This document shows, piece by piece, positions 33,490 through 42,060 of a stretch of DNA of 64,000 nt. Numbering within the stretch: position 1 is the first letter of the stretch; each line of letters opens with the position of its first letter. The notes beneath the pieces are model-generated. The model was not told the DNA's origin and did no database searches. It saw only the letters and a program-made list of their open reading frames with translations. Origin of the DNA: Campylobacteraceae bacterium (lineage in GTDB: Bacteria > Campylobacterota > Campylobacteria > Campylobacterales > Sulfurovaceae); assembly GCA_027080995.1 (NCBI GenBank), contig JALWNT010000101.1:1-64000 (forward strand), read 5' to 3'. Position numbers and translations under genes: made by a program.

Positions 33490-34776
33490 CTAATAGCTCA
33501 CTTTCATCATCTCGTCGGCCGATTCGGAAAGCTGTTCGATCCGGGAAACGATAAGCTGTTTCAGCTTCCCTATGAATCTCCGCTCCTCCTCATTCAGCCG
33601 CGTCAAATCTATGAGGTATAGATCCAGAGCATCTTGCACTTTGCCGCACAGCATCTTGATACGCGAAGAGACCAACCTCGGCTTCAGACCCGTTTGTGCC
33701 GCAAATTCTCTAAGCGGATAACCGAGTATCCGGTTTGCGTCGAACTCATCACCGTAGGCCATCGCCAACTCGTGATCGATCCCCTCGTGCATAAGTATGC
33801 TCAGTAAATCATAGTAGGGCGCTACAGCAATGCCGCTTTTCCTGACGAAAAACGAAATGTTTTTACCGTGGGCATCGACATTGCCGATGATGAGATTGTA
33901 GATGGCCCAGTCGAGCAGTCGAAGCTTTGCGGTCGCCGGGACTTCACACTGTTGAGCAGCAGCGAAGAGTTTGGCGAAACTCGCGCCTTCGCGTATCTCC
34001 GCTACATCCCGTCCGGAGCCGAAGTTTCTTTCGTATTTGTAGGAGGGAGGAAGATCCAGTATTTGACACCCGTCGATGATGTGCATCCGCTCCACAGAAC
34101 CGTCGTTATGCGCGATTCGATCGAAACGTTCGACCATCAAAACCGGATGCACACCGTATTTACGCAAAGTCACCGAAGCGACATCCAGGCCTATGGTACG
34201 CGCCAAAACCATACAAAAATATTCGTTGATGACGATGTGCGGATTTCTTCGGGTTTGAAACTTCAGAATATGTGTCGAGCTCAGGCTGCCGTCAGCAAGC
34301 CCCAAGACTCCATCCTTGAGAAGTACCGGCAGTTTCTCCTGCACTCCCGCCAGACTCAGCCTTGGTTTCCTATCCCAGATAATGATGCTTCTTTTTTCAA
34401 TCTCGTCGATACGCCCGGTCAGTTCCTCTTCCGTTATGGGGCGAAATTTGTCAACCTCATTGTCCCGGGTATTCCCAAAATACAAGGCACCTGATGTTTC
34501 GAACCCTATCGCTTGCAAAATTCCATAAATATTGTATTTGGAGAGGTGAGTATATGCGGTCAGATCCTCCAAGCCTTTTCCTTCAGGGAGAAGGTTCTGT
34601 AAAAACCGTTTGATGCTTGCGGAGGATATCACGGTATGGAAAGGAAGATGAGGAGATATGGGATACCCCTTTTCGATCCACGTGTTCTCGTAAACAAAAG
34701 AGTAGCGATCCTCTTTCCCGTCGATCGTAAGTGTCGCGACGAGCTGTTTGTTCAAATGGACATCGAGGCTATGCAT
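33490..34776 (-). CDS. hipA: HipA-family toxin kinase
   Basis: 428-aa serine/threonine kinase of the HipA toxin family, which phosphorylates a translation-related target. N-terminal HipA_N domain (~1-110), activation/regulatory loop RLSLAGVQEKLPV (Ser at ~146), catalytic loop GNVDAHGKNISFF with Asp and Asn, and the Mg-binding YDLLS. All key residues are present, so it appears active. It overlaps hipB by 8 nt. Base composition looks lower in GC than its neighbours, suggesting transfer. Confidence 0.93.
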   Translation of the reverse strand: MHSLDVHLNKQLVATLTIDGKEDRYSFVYENTWIEKGYPISPHLPFHTVISSASIKRFLQNLLPEGKGLEDLTAYTHLSKYNIYGILQAIGFETSGALYFGNTRDNEVDKFRPITEEELTGRIDEIEKRSIIIWDRKPRLSLAGVQEKLPVLLKDGVLGLADGSLSSTHILKFQTRRNPHIVINEYFCMVLARTIGLDVASVTLRKYGVHPVLMVERFDRIAHNDGSVERMHIIDGCQILDLPPSYKYERNFGSGRDVAEIREGASFAKLFAAAQQCEVPATAKLRLLDWAIYNLIIGNVDAHGKNISFFVRKSGIAVAPYYDLLSILMHEGIDHELAMAYGDEFDANRILGYPLREFAAQTGLKPRLVSSRIKMLCGKVQDALDLYLIDLTRLNEEERRFIGKLKQLIVSRIEQLSESADEMMKVSY

Positions 34777-35041
34777 CCGAATTTTCCCAGGGATCGATCT
34801 TCATTTTGATACCGAGCGCCGCCATCACTTTGAGTACCGATTCCATACGAACACCGGCGGAGGCGTTTTCTATCTTCCCCAACGTTACGACTGAGACATC
34901 GCAAAGCATCGCCGCCGTTTTTCTGTCCAATCTCTGTTGGGTACGCCGGGCTCTTATGGCATCGCCGATGAGCTTGAGCGAAAGCGGCTGAGCGAGATCG
35001 GGAGTGGGAAGAGCCTTGATCTGTTTGCCTTTGGCCATCAA
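34769..35041 (-). CDS. hipB: HipB-like helix-turn-helix antitoxin
   Basis: 90-aa XRE/Cro-type DNA-binding protein. The HTH is at about residues 32-75 (RLDRKTAAMLCDVSVVTLGKIENA). First gene of the hipBA operon, overlapping hipA by 8 nt, the usual antitoxin-first order. It should repress the operon and neutralise HipA; a GTATCATTTTATAC dyad lies 20 bp upstream. Confidence 0.92.
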   Translation of the reverse strand: MMAKGKQIKALPTPDLAQPLSLKLIGDAIRARRTQQRLDRKTAAMLCDVSVVTLGKIENASAGVRMESVLKVMAALGIKMKIDPWENSDA

Positions 35042-35060
35042 TACCTCAAAAACTATTTTT

Positions 35061-35074
35061 GTATCATTTTATAC
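35061..35074. promoter_or_regulatory. Candidate HipB operator
   Basis: GTATCATTTTATAC, an inverted repeat (GTAT...ATAC) 20 bp upstream of hipB that overlaps a leftward TATAAA -10-like box. Position fits autoregulation by HipB; only one copy is visible. Confidence 0.35.
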
Positions 35075-35140
35075 TAACCTGATTCATTTTACTACAAAAA
35101 AATACTTTTATTGACTTTTGAAGCACTCTACTCTATTTTT

Positions 35141-35467
35141 TTATTTTGCCAGGTACTCTTCAAAAGCCCGGGTGATCTCTTCGGCAGGGACGAGGCCTTC
35201 GAGAAAGATCTCTCCATCCAGGACCAGGGTCGGGTCTTTGGCGATGCCCCGCTCGATCGCCTCTTCGGTGGAGTGGTTGTAACGGAAACGCAGGCGGATC
35301 GGCAGATGCTTGATGGCGCAGCTGAGGCGTTTGGAAAACTTGGCCGTCAGGACCCGGTCGCCGTAGAGCACCGCTTCGTGCAGGGGCACCTCGGTAAGCT
35401 GCGGGTTGAGGATCTCTCCTTCATCCATCACGTGGCAGGCGTCGAACTGTTCGGGGGTTTCGGGCAT
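35141..35467 (-). CDS. Thioredoxin-fold-like protein lacking CxxC
   Basis: 108 aa. The C-terminal half (GIAKDPTLVLDGEIFLEGLVPAEEITRAF) resembles the cis-Pro and final helix region of MTH895-type small thioredoxins such as the 13042-13272 protein. The redox CxxC is missing; only isolated cysteines are present (C11, and one in SCAIKH). It is the last gene on the minus strand after the RND efflux operon, 171 bp away. Function unknown. Confidence 0.55.
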   Translation of the reverse strand: MPETPEQFDACHVMDEGEILNPQLTEVPLHEAVLYGDRVLTAKFSKRLSCAIKHLPIRLRFRYNHSTEEAIERGIAKDPTLVLDGEIFLEGLVPAEEITRAFEEYLAK

Positions 35468-35503
35468 TTTGGATTCCTTTTTTTATCCGGGAGTAGGCTG
35501 GGA

Positions 35504-35620
35504 GATTCGCTACGCGAATCGGCAATGGGCAGTGAGCTGCCTTCGGCAGCGGCATTTTGCGGAATCACTCAATGCCGATTTGCGAAGCAAATCATAATGC
35601 TGAAGCCGCTTGCGGCTTCA
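35504..35620. repeat. Cluster of mini-palindromes
   Basis: Four palindromes within 117 bp: GATTCGC-TAC-GCGAATC (35504-35520), GCTGCC-TTC-GGCAGC (35536-35550), GATTTGC-GAA-GCAAATC (35577-35593) and GAAGCCGC-TT-GCGGCTTC (35602-35619). CAATGCC-type heptamer fragments are interspersed. It fills the spacer between the RND gene and the thioredoxin-like gene. Confidence 0.8.
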
Positions 35621-35638
35621 CAATGCCCAATGCCGCGC

Positions 35639-38600
35639 TTAAAGCTCCTCCTCGATCTTTTTGATCGGATTGGTCTTTTTGTTTCGCGGATCGGTGATGT
35701 AGGCGTACATCGGGACGTAGACCAGGGTCAGGAGTGTTCCGACCAGCAATCCGCCCACGGCGACGTCGGCCAGGGGGCTGAGGCGCTCGAGGCCTACGGC
35801 CTGCTCCAGGGCGATGGGGATCATTCCGGCGATGGTGCCAAAGGCCGTCATCATCACGGGACGGAAACGGACGCGTACCGATTCGATGGCGGCGTCGAAG
35901 GGGGTCTTGCCCTCTTTTTCATACTCTTTGTAGAAGTCGATGAGCAAGACGGCGTTTTTGATGATGATCCCGAAAAGCAGTAGCACGCCCACCATCGAGG
36001 GCATACAGCTGGGCTTGTTGAAGATCATCATCCCCCAGGCCGCCCCGATCATCGAAAGCGGCAGCACGAGGATCATAATGAGCGCCAGGCGCACCGACTC
36101 GTAAACGGCGATCAGCACCATAATCAGCACCAAGACCCCCAGGCCGATGGCTTTGACCATCCGCTTGAAGCTGTCGTTGAGCTGTTTGATGTCCCCTTCC
36201 TGGGTGACGATGTAGCCGTCGGTGTTGACCTTTTTGAGCGCCGCTTCGGCGTCGGCGGTGATGTGGGTGACGGGGCGTTTGGCCCGGTAGCCGTTGACGT
36301 CGATGCTATAGAGCATCCGGTCGCGCTCCAGCTTGGCGGCGACCAGGTGGGGCCGGAAGGTAGCGAACTGGCTCAGGGGAATTTCGCCGAACTTCGTCGC
36401 GATGGGCAGCATCTTGAGGGTTTCGACGTTCTGGGCGTATTTGCCCTTGAGGTAGAGGCGCACGAACTGCGTCTGCATCGAGGAGAAATCCCCCGCCAGC
36501 GACGCCACGCCGCCTCGCAACGGCAGCTGGGAAATGATCTGCAGCGGGGTCGTGCCGTAGCTCAGCGCCTTGTTGGCGTCGATGGTCAGCTCGATCTCGT
36601 TGAAGTCGCTGTCCCAGCTGGTCGAGACCGAGGTGAGCCCCTTGATGTTGCGGATCGCCGCCAGAACCTCCTTGGCCTTGTCGGGAAGGCGCTCGTAGTC
36701 GCTGGATTTGAGGCGGATATCCAGGGGGGCCTTGATCGTCGAGAGGGCCGTGGCGCCGAAGTCGAAGACATCGTCGCGCTTGACGTCGGGAAGCAGGGCG
36801 AGGCGGTCGCGGATCTTGTTTTCCAGATCCCAGATCGTGGCGTTACGCTCGAAGCGGTTGACGGCGGTGATGGTGAGCGTTGCTTCGGTGGGCAGGTTGC
36901 CGCTGCCCAGGCTCAGGACTCCCGACTCGGAGCCGAAGGCGATGGAGCTGCGCACCAGCCAGGGCTGCTTGTCCAGCCAGGCGAGGAAGGGCTGGAGCTT
37001 CTTCTCGGCGCTTTCGACGGTTTCGTTGACGCTGAAGGCGAGCTGGGCTTTGATGATCCCCGTATCCATCGGCGGCATAACGTCTTTGCCGATGGTGGGC
37101 ATGACGTTTTTGAGGCTCAGCACCAGGGTCAAGACTACGGCGGCGGTCAGCAACATCCGCCGCAGGGGCCAGAATTTGCCGTTGGAGAATTTGAGAATCC
37201 CCACGTAGGGGCCGACCAACCGACCGATGGTGTTTTGGTAGAGGGATTCGAACCACTTCTCCACCCGGGTTTTGCCCGTACCGTTGCGGTAGAGCCAGAC
37301 CGAGAGCTTGGGGATGAAGGTGATGGAGAGGAAGTAACTCACCAACAGCGCGATGATCAGGGTCGAAATCAGCGGCCGGAAGATGTGCTGCGGGAAGTCC
37401 CCCACGAACATCAGCGGAAACATCACGGCGATGGTGGCAACGGTGCCGGCGAAGATCGGCTTGAGGACCTCTTTGGTCCCCTCCTTGACCGCCGTCTGCA
37501 GATCCTCGTGCTCCTCGTTGAGATGGCGTTCGATGTTCTCCAGGACGACGACGGCGTCGTCGGTGAGCATCCCCAGCGCCAGGATGATCGCGGTGTAGAT
37601 GACGATGTTGAGCTCGCCGCCCATCAGCCAGATGATCGCCATCGTGGCGAAAAAGACCATCGGGATCGAAAGCCCCGCGGCGACGATCGCCCGGAAGTTG
37701 CCCAAAAAGATCATTATGACCAGCAGGGTGTAGATGACCGCGTCACGCAGGGCTTCGAGCATATTGGTGTTGGCGGTCTCGATCAGGTCGCGCTGGGTGT
37801 CGGAGATGCTGAATTTGATCTGGGGATAACGCTTTTTTAGTTTGGCCATCTCCGCCCGGGCCGCCTTGGAGACGGCCAGGACGCTGCCGCCGGGAGCCCG
37901 CTGGATTGCCAGGGCGATGGCGGGTTTGCCGTTGCCCAGGTAGCCGCTGGTGCGCTTCTGGTGGCTCCAGGCGACCTTGGCGATGTCCCCCAGACGCAGA
38001 TTGGGGGCGATGGGGAGCTGCTTGAGCTCGGCGATCTGGTCCCGCTCTCCGTAATAGGTCAGGGTCGCGAAGTTATTGGGGCCTTTGACGAAGCCGATGG
38101 GGGTATCCCGGTTAATGGCGCGGATGGCTCCAATGAGTTTGTTGAAATCCACCCCGTAGTGCTTGGCTTTGAAGGGGTCGATCTCGATGGTGATGGCGCT
38201 CTGGTAGCCCCCGAAGACCTCCACGTTTCCGATGGCGGTGTTGCCCAGAAGGTAAGGTTTGATGAAGCTGTCGGCGATCTTGCGGATCTCGGGCAGCGTG
38301 ATGTTGCCGTCTTTGGGGCTGAGGGAGATCACATCCACCGGCAGGGTGAAGTCCCCGGCGGTATAGACGGCGGGGGTGACGTTGGCCGGCAGGCGCCCCT
38401 TGGCGATGGAGAGGGCGTTGGCGACGTCCACGGCGGCGGCTTCGAGCCCCTTTTTGTACTCGAACTCCGCTTTGACGATGGACATATTGGCGACGTTGAT
38501 ACTGCTGACGTCGCGAACCATCGAGATCCGCGCGATCTCCGCCTCGATGGGTTTACTGACGCTGCTGGCGGCGACTTCGGCGGTGGCGCCGGGGACCTGG

Positions 38601-38740
38601 GTGATGACGACGACCTGAGGACGGTTGGCATCGGGGAAGAGGTTCTTGGGCAGCGTCATCAACGCCACGACGCCCAGAGCGAAGAGGATCGCGATCAGGC
38701 TGTAGAGCTGATAGGGACGTTTGAAAAAGTAATTGAACAT
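35639..38740 (-). CDS. RND efflux transporter permease subunit
   Basis: 1033-aa inner-membrane proton-driven pump of the HAE/AcrB superfamily, with 12 membrane helices and two large periplasmic loops. The proton-relay acidic pair is in LALGMLTDDAVVVLENIERH (TM4), and the second half has the mirror GILLLFGIIIKNAVLLIDF. It works with the adaptor and TolC genes immediately upstream. Substrate could be drugs, solvents or bile-like compounds. 6 bp separate it from the adaptor gene. Confidence 0.95.
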   Translation of the reverse strand: MFNYFFKRPYQLYSLIAILFALGVVALMTLPKNLFPDANRPQVVVITQVPGATAEVAASSVSKPIEAEIARISMVRDVSSINVANMSIVKAEFEYKKGLEAAAVDVANALSIAKGRLPANVTPAVYTAGDFTLPVDVISLSPKDGNITLPEIRKIADSFIKPYLLGNTAIGNVEVFGGYQSAITIEIDPFKAKHYGVDFNKLIGAIRAINRDTPIGFVKGPNNFATLTYYGERDQIAELKQLPIAPNLRLGDIAKVAWSHQKRTSGYLGNGKPAIALAIQRAPGGSVLAVSKAARAEMAKLKKRYPQIKFSISDTQRDLIETANTNMLEALRDAVIYTLLVIMIFLGNFRAIVAAGLSIPMVFFATMAIIWLMGGELNIVIYTAIILALGMLTDDAVVVLENIERHLNEEHEDLQTAVKEGTKEVLKPIFAGTVATIAVMFPLMFVGDFPQHIFRPLISTLIIALLVSYFLSITFIPKLSVWLYRNGTGKTRVEKWFESLYQNTIGRLVGPYVGILKFSNGKFWPLRRMLLTAAVVLTLVLSLKNVMPTIGKDVMPPMDTGIIKAQLAFSVNETVESAEKKLQPFLAWLDKQPWLVRSSIAFGSESGVLSLGSGNLPTEATLTITAVNRFERNATIWDLENKIRDRLALLPDVKRDDVFDFGATALSTIKAPLDIRLKSSDYERLPDKAKEVLAAIRNIKGLTSVSTSWDSDFNEIELTIDANKALSYGTTPLQIISQLPLRGGVASLAGDFSSMQTQFVRLYLKGKYAQNVETLKMLPIATKFGEIPLSQFATFRPHLVAAKLERDRMLYSIDVNGYRAKRPVTHITADAEAALKKVNTDGYIVTQEGDIKQLNDSFKRMVKAIGLGVLVLIMVLIAVYESVRLALIMILVLPLSMIGAAWGMMIFNKPSCMPSMVGVLLLFGIIIKNAVLLIDFYKEYEKEGKTPFDAAIESVRVRFRPVMMTAFGTIAGMIPIALEQAVGLERLSPLADVAVGGLLVGTLLTLVYVPMYAYITDPRNKKTNPIKKIEEEL

Positions 38741-38746
38741 GGCCGC

Positions 38747-39844
38747 TTACTCCCGGGGGGCTTTGACGACGGGATAGCCGCCCAGCAGGCGCAGAAGGAT
38801 GTCCGGCTTGGCTTCGACGATCTCTTTGCCCGCCAGTCTGGGATCCAGGGCGATGCCCTGCTCGCCCATCGCCAGCACCGGTGCGGGGATCGCCTTGACC
38901 CCTTTGCCGGTGTAGAGGAAGAGCCAATTTTTCCCTTCGCGGTTGAGCAGCGTATCGTAGGGCAGCAGCACCGCGTTACCCTGGAAGGTGACTACATCGG
39001 TTTCGACCCGGTTGCCGGCGGGGATGTAGCGGTCGATGTCGGCGCGGTATTCGTTGAGCCCGTTGAAGGTCGAGTGCAAAGGCTCGAGGGAATACTCCTT
39101 GCCCTGGAAGCGGATCTTCTTCGCTCCGCCGGGCAGGCGCACCAGCAGCCAGGTCCCTTCGGACGCGGCGATCTTGACCAGAGGTTTGCCCGGGGTCGCC
39201 AGGTCGCCCACGCTGACCATCGCCGCCGAGACCACTCCGTCCACCGGCGACGTGATGCGGGTGTAGGAGAGTTGGTTCTCCAGCGTCGCCTGCTCCCCCT
39301 CGAGCTTGGCGATCTGCGCCTGGATGGCGGCCACCTTGGCTTTGGCGTTGTCGATCTTCACCGCCTCGTTCTGAAACTGCTCTTTCGAGACCCCCTGGAC
39401 CTTGAGCAACTCTTTGCTATGCTCGTGGATCGCGATGAGGTTTTGCAAATTGACCTGCGCCGCCTCAAGCTGGGCGCGGGCGCTCTCCAGCGCGTGACGC
39501 ACCGACTCCAGGGAGGCTTTGATCGCCGTATCGTCCAGGCGGACGAGGAGCTGCCCCTTCTTCACTTTCGTCCCGCTTTTGGGAACCTCCAGAACACGGG
39601 CGGCGACTTTGGAGGCCAGCACCGCGTCGTTGTCGTTCTTCGTCAGGGCGATGGAGGGGACGCTCAAGGTCACCTTCGACGCGCTCGCCTTGCGGGTGTC
39701 GATGACGACGGCGTACTCTTTGGCCGGCGGCATCTGCGCCTCCTGGGCCTTGCGTTTCTTGACCAGACGAATCGCGCCGGCCACCAAAGCCGCGACGACG
39801 ATCAGAAAGATCAGGAGTTTGAGGAGTTTTTTCATCGCTTGCAT
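38747..39844 (-). CDS. RND periplasmic adaptor subunit
   Basis: 365 aa from ATG 39844 (GGAAGGA upstream; a further ATG is three codons inside). One N-terminal hydrophobic helix, a lipoyl/hairpin/lipoyl arrangement (SKVAARVLEVPKSGTKVKKGQ; ITSPVDGVVSAAMVSVGD), and a C-terminal beta-barrel. It couples the RND pump to TolC. Order tetR-tolC-adaptor-pump is a standard regulated efflux operon. Confidence 0.92.
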   Translation of the reverse strand: MQAMKKLLKLLIFLIVVAALVAGAIRLVKKRKAQEAQMPPAKEYAVVIDTRKASASKVTLSVPSIALTKNDNDAVLASKVAARVLEVPKSGTKVKKGQLLVRLDDTAIKASLESVRHALESARAQLEAAQVNLQNLIAIHEHSKELLKVQGVSKEQFQNEAVKIDNAKAKVAAIQAQIAKLEGEQATLENQLSYTRITSPVDGVVSAAMVSVGDLATPGKPLVKIAASEGTWLLVRLPGGAKKIRFQGKEYSLEPLHSTFNGLNEYRADIDRYIPAGNRVETDVVTFQGNAVLLPYDTLLNREGKNWLFLYTGKGVKAIPAPVLAMGEQGIALDPRLAGKEIVEAKPDILLRLLGGYPVVKAPRE

Positions 39845-40009
39845 TTCTATTTTTTCCTTCCAAATTTTTCCGAACAAAGAGAGTTTTCCGGATCCGACCG
39901 CCTAATGCGACACCTCAACAATCAATAAAGAGCGGCAACTTCATAATGATTTGCACTCCGGAACCCTCGATCGAGTCCGGCAGGACAAAACATTCCAAAA
40001 AGCCGCCCC

Positions 40010-40055
40010 CCAATGACCAATAACCAATGACCAATAACGACATCGCAAAGCGATG
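40010..40055. repeat. Heptamer repeat plus mini-palindrome
   Basis: Four CCAATGA/CCAATAA units (40010-40037) followed by CATCGC-AAA-GCGATG (40041-40055), just after the TolC stop. The rest of the 212-bp spacer (39845-40009) holds the adaptor ribosome site and otherwise nothing recognised. Confidence 0.8.
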
Positions 40056-40056
40056 C

Positions 40057-41322
40057 TTACCGCACAAGCCGCCCGAAATCGTTGCCGTAGAGGAAGGCCA
40101 GCTGCGCCAGAGTCTGCCACCAGAGCGCCCGGCTCTTGTAGAGCTGGGCTTTGGCGTCGTAGAGAGCGTCGACGTAGCGCAGGTACTCCTCCAGGGTCAT
40201 CCGCCCCTCGTCGTAGCTCTTGCGGGCGATGGCGAGGAGTTTTTTCTGATTGGCGATGTTGCGGCGATGGAGGGAAAAGCTGTGCTCCAGCACGCTGACC
40301 TGGCGCTGCATCCCCCGGGCTTTGATCCGCAGTTCGTCGGCGGTTTTGGCCAGCTCGGTCGCACTCTTCATCGCGTGAATCCGGGCCTTTTGCATGCTGC
40401 GGATCTGAGGCATATCCACCAGCGGAGCGCTCAGGGTCAGCCCGATGCCGCCGTAGTCTCGGTGGACGTTGCGTCCGCTGAGATAGCTCTCGGTATAGCC
40501 GCGGTTGATGTCGGCATCGAGGTGCAGCGAGGGGTAGAGCTTACGCTGTTCGGTCTCGGCAGCCAGAGCGTCCGCCCGGGCTTTGGCTTCGAGGGGCTCC
40601 AGAGGGAGGAAGCTACCCCTGTGGAGCGTGCCGCGACGGCGCAGTGGAGCGGCGTGCCGCAGCTCGATGCCGCTGAGGGTGGCAATGAGGGTACGCAGGT
40701 TCTCCTTCTGGATGGCGATGTTGTCCAGGGCGATGCGGATCGTATCGAGGCGGTCCTGCACCTTGTAGAGCGCCGATCCCGAGGCGCGGCCGGCTTCCAC
40801 CTTGGCCCGGACGATGCGCTCGGTACTGCGCAGGGTCTTGGCTTTGGAGTGCAGCGCCGCTTCCGTCTCTTCGAGATAGCGCAGGTTCGCGTCGGCTCCG
40901 AGGACCGTCGCCTGGTTTTTGAGCAGGTCCACCCGCTGTTTGGCGGCGGCGGAGCGGCGCATCGCTTCGGCTTTGTCCGCCAGAGAGAAGAGACTGGCGA
41001 CGAAAATCGGCATCGAGAGCGTAGCCCCCACCCGCTCGATGTCCCGGCCGAAGGGGAGATCGGGAGCGACGGCGGCGTTTTCCGAGGGCGTCACGGGCCG
41101 GAGGTTGCTCGGGCTGTTGTAGTGCCGGACGCTGCCGAAGATCCGGATCTTGGGCCAAAACTGCCCCCGAACCATCTCCAGAGCCTTTTCGCTCTCCTGG
41201 ATAGTGTAGCGGTCGATCTTTTGCTCGTAGTGGTTTTTGACCCCGTCGAGGAGCTGTCCCACCGTCGCCGCCTGGAGCGCTCCGCCCAGGATCAATCCGC
41301 TCATTAGTGTACGTTTCAGCAT
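40057..41322 (-). CDS. TolC-family outer membrane protein of the RND operon
   Basis: 421 aa with a signal peptide (MLKRTLMSGLILGGALQAA). Long amphipathic helices with the twofold OEP repeat; residues ~120-240 and ~320-420 are the coiled coils. The start overlaps the tetR stop by 7 nt. It is distinct in sequence from the TolC at 17806-19053. Confidence 0.9.
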   Translation of the reverse strand: MLKRTLMSGLILGGALQAATVGQLLDGVKNHYEQKIDRYTIQESEKALEMVRGQFWPKIRIFGSVRHYNSPSNLRPVTPSENAAVAPDLPFGRDIERVGATLSMPIFVASLFSLADKAEAMRRSAAAKQRVDLLKNQATVLGADANLRYLEETEAALHSKAKTLRSTERIVRAKVEAGRASGSALYKVQDRLDTIRIALDNIAIQKENLRTLIATLSGIELRHAAPLRRRGTLHRGSFLPLEPLEAKARADALAAETEQRKLYPSLHLDADINRGYTESYLSGRNVHRDYGGIGLTLSAPLVDMPQIRSMQKARIHAMKSATELAKTADELRIKARGMQRQVSVLEHSFSLHRRNIANQKKLLAIARKSYDEGRMTLEEYLRYVDALYDAKAQLYKSRALWWQTLAQLAFLYGNDFGRLVR

Positions 41323-41927
41323 GTCAAAGCCTTCAGAATTTTGTCGGCGAGGCGCTCCACAATGTCGTGGAACTCCACCTCCTCTTTCAGGGCCGGGTCG
41401 TTCAGCTTGTCGGCGATCTTCTCCCGCAGAGGGCGACTGACGTGGTAGGCGGTCAACGGCGTGACGATCATCATCTGCACCAAAAAGGGGCGTTCACTCG
41501 CGAAACTCCCCTCCGCCTTTCCCTGATCCAAAATCTCCCGCAGGCGCTCGAGGATACCGCTCATCTTGTCGGTACAGCTCTCGGGCAGCGTCCCCGCCCC
41601 GCCGGTGATCTCCCGGGAGAAGATGGCACTGAAATGGGGATTGTCGATCAGAAAATTTCCAAATGTCGTTACGTAACTGCGCAGACGATCTTTGGCGTCA
41701 CCCTCCTCGGTCTGGTGCAAGATCCGCTCTTCAAGCACACTGAACTGACTGCAGGTCACCGCTTCGTAGAGGGAGGCTTTGTCCTTGAAGTGGTAATAGA
41801 TCGCAGGCTTGGTAATCCCGCAGGCTCCCGCGATATCGTCAAGGGTCGTCCCCTCGTACCCTTTCGCCGAAAAAAACTCCAACGCTTTTTGGCGAATCTT
41901 CTCTTTGGTCGTCGGATTCGGACTCAT
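41316..41927 (-). CDS. TetR/AcrR-family repressor
   Basis: 203 aa. The N-terminal HTH (TTLDDIAGACGITKPAIYYHFKDK, ~26-49) is a textbook TetR motif; the C-terminal helical ligand-binding domain is variable. The ATG at 41927 has AAGGAGAAG directly upstream and is preferred to one eight codons earlier. It heads the efflux operon and probably represses it through the TTACTGATTAGTAA dyad at 41972. Confidence 0.93.
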   Translation of the reverse strand: MSPNPTTKEKIRQKALEFFSAKGYEGTTLDDIAGACGITKPAIYYHFKDKASLYEAVTCSQFSVLEERILHQTEEGDAKDRLRSYVTTFGNFLIDNPHFSAIFSREITGGAGTLPESCTDKMSGILERLREILDQGKAEGSFASERPFLVQMMIVTPLTAYHVSRPLREKIADKLNDPALKEEVEFHDIVERLADKILKALTC

Positions 41928-41971
41928 TCTTCTCCTTTTTCTTTTCCTCAAGCTTTCGAATCGTTTGGGCT

Positions 41972-41985
41972 TTACTGATTAGTAA
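41972..41985. promoter_or_regulatory. Candidate TetR operator
   Basis: TTACTGATTAGTAA: 5-bp arms TTACT/AGTAA with a near-symmetric GATT centre, 45 bp upstream of tetR and 76 bp upstream of the divergent mnmH. This pattern is common in front of TetR-controlled efflux operons. Confidence 0.65.
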
Positions 41986-42047
41986 GTCGGATTTTACTCC
42001 AATTTTTCTGAGATTTCAACCCCGATTTCATACTCCAACGTATCGGG

Positions 42048-42053
42048 TATAAT
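42048..42053 (+). promoter_or_regulatory. -10 box (TATAAT) of mnmH, leaderless geometry
   Basis: GGGTATAAT followed by TGCGTCC and the ATG at 42061, eight bases after the hexamer. No ribosome site is present upstream. Confidence 0.55.
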
Positions 42054-42060
42054 TGCGTCC

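Noticed and set aside
36263-37840. 525-aa plus-strand open frame
   Set aside because: Antisense shadow of the RND pump gene, whose protein has full family motifs; the antisense product is low-complexity G/D/E-rich.
37961-39928. 655-aa plus-strand open frame
   Set aside because: Antisense of the RND pump and adaptor genes; caused by high GC at third positions, with no recognisable domain.
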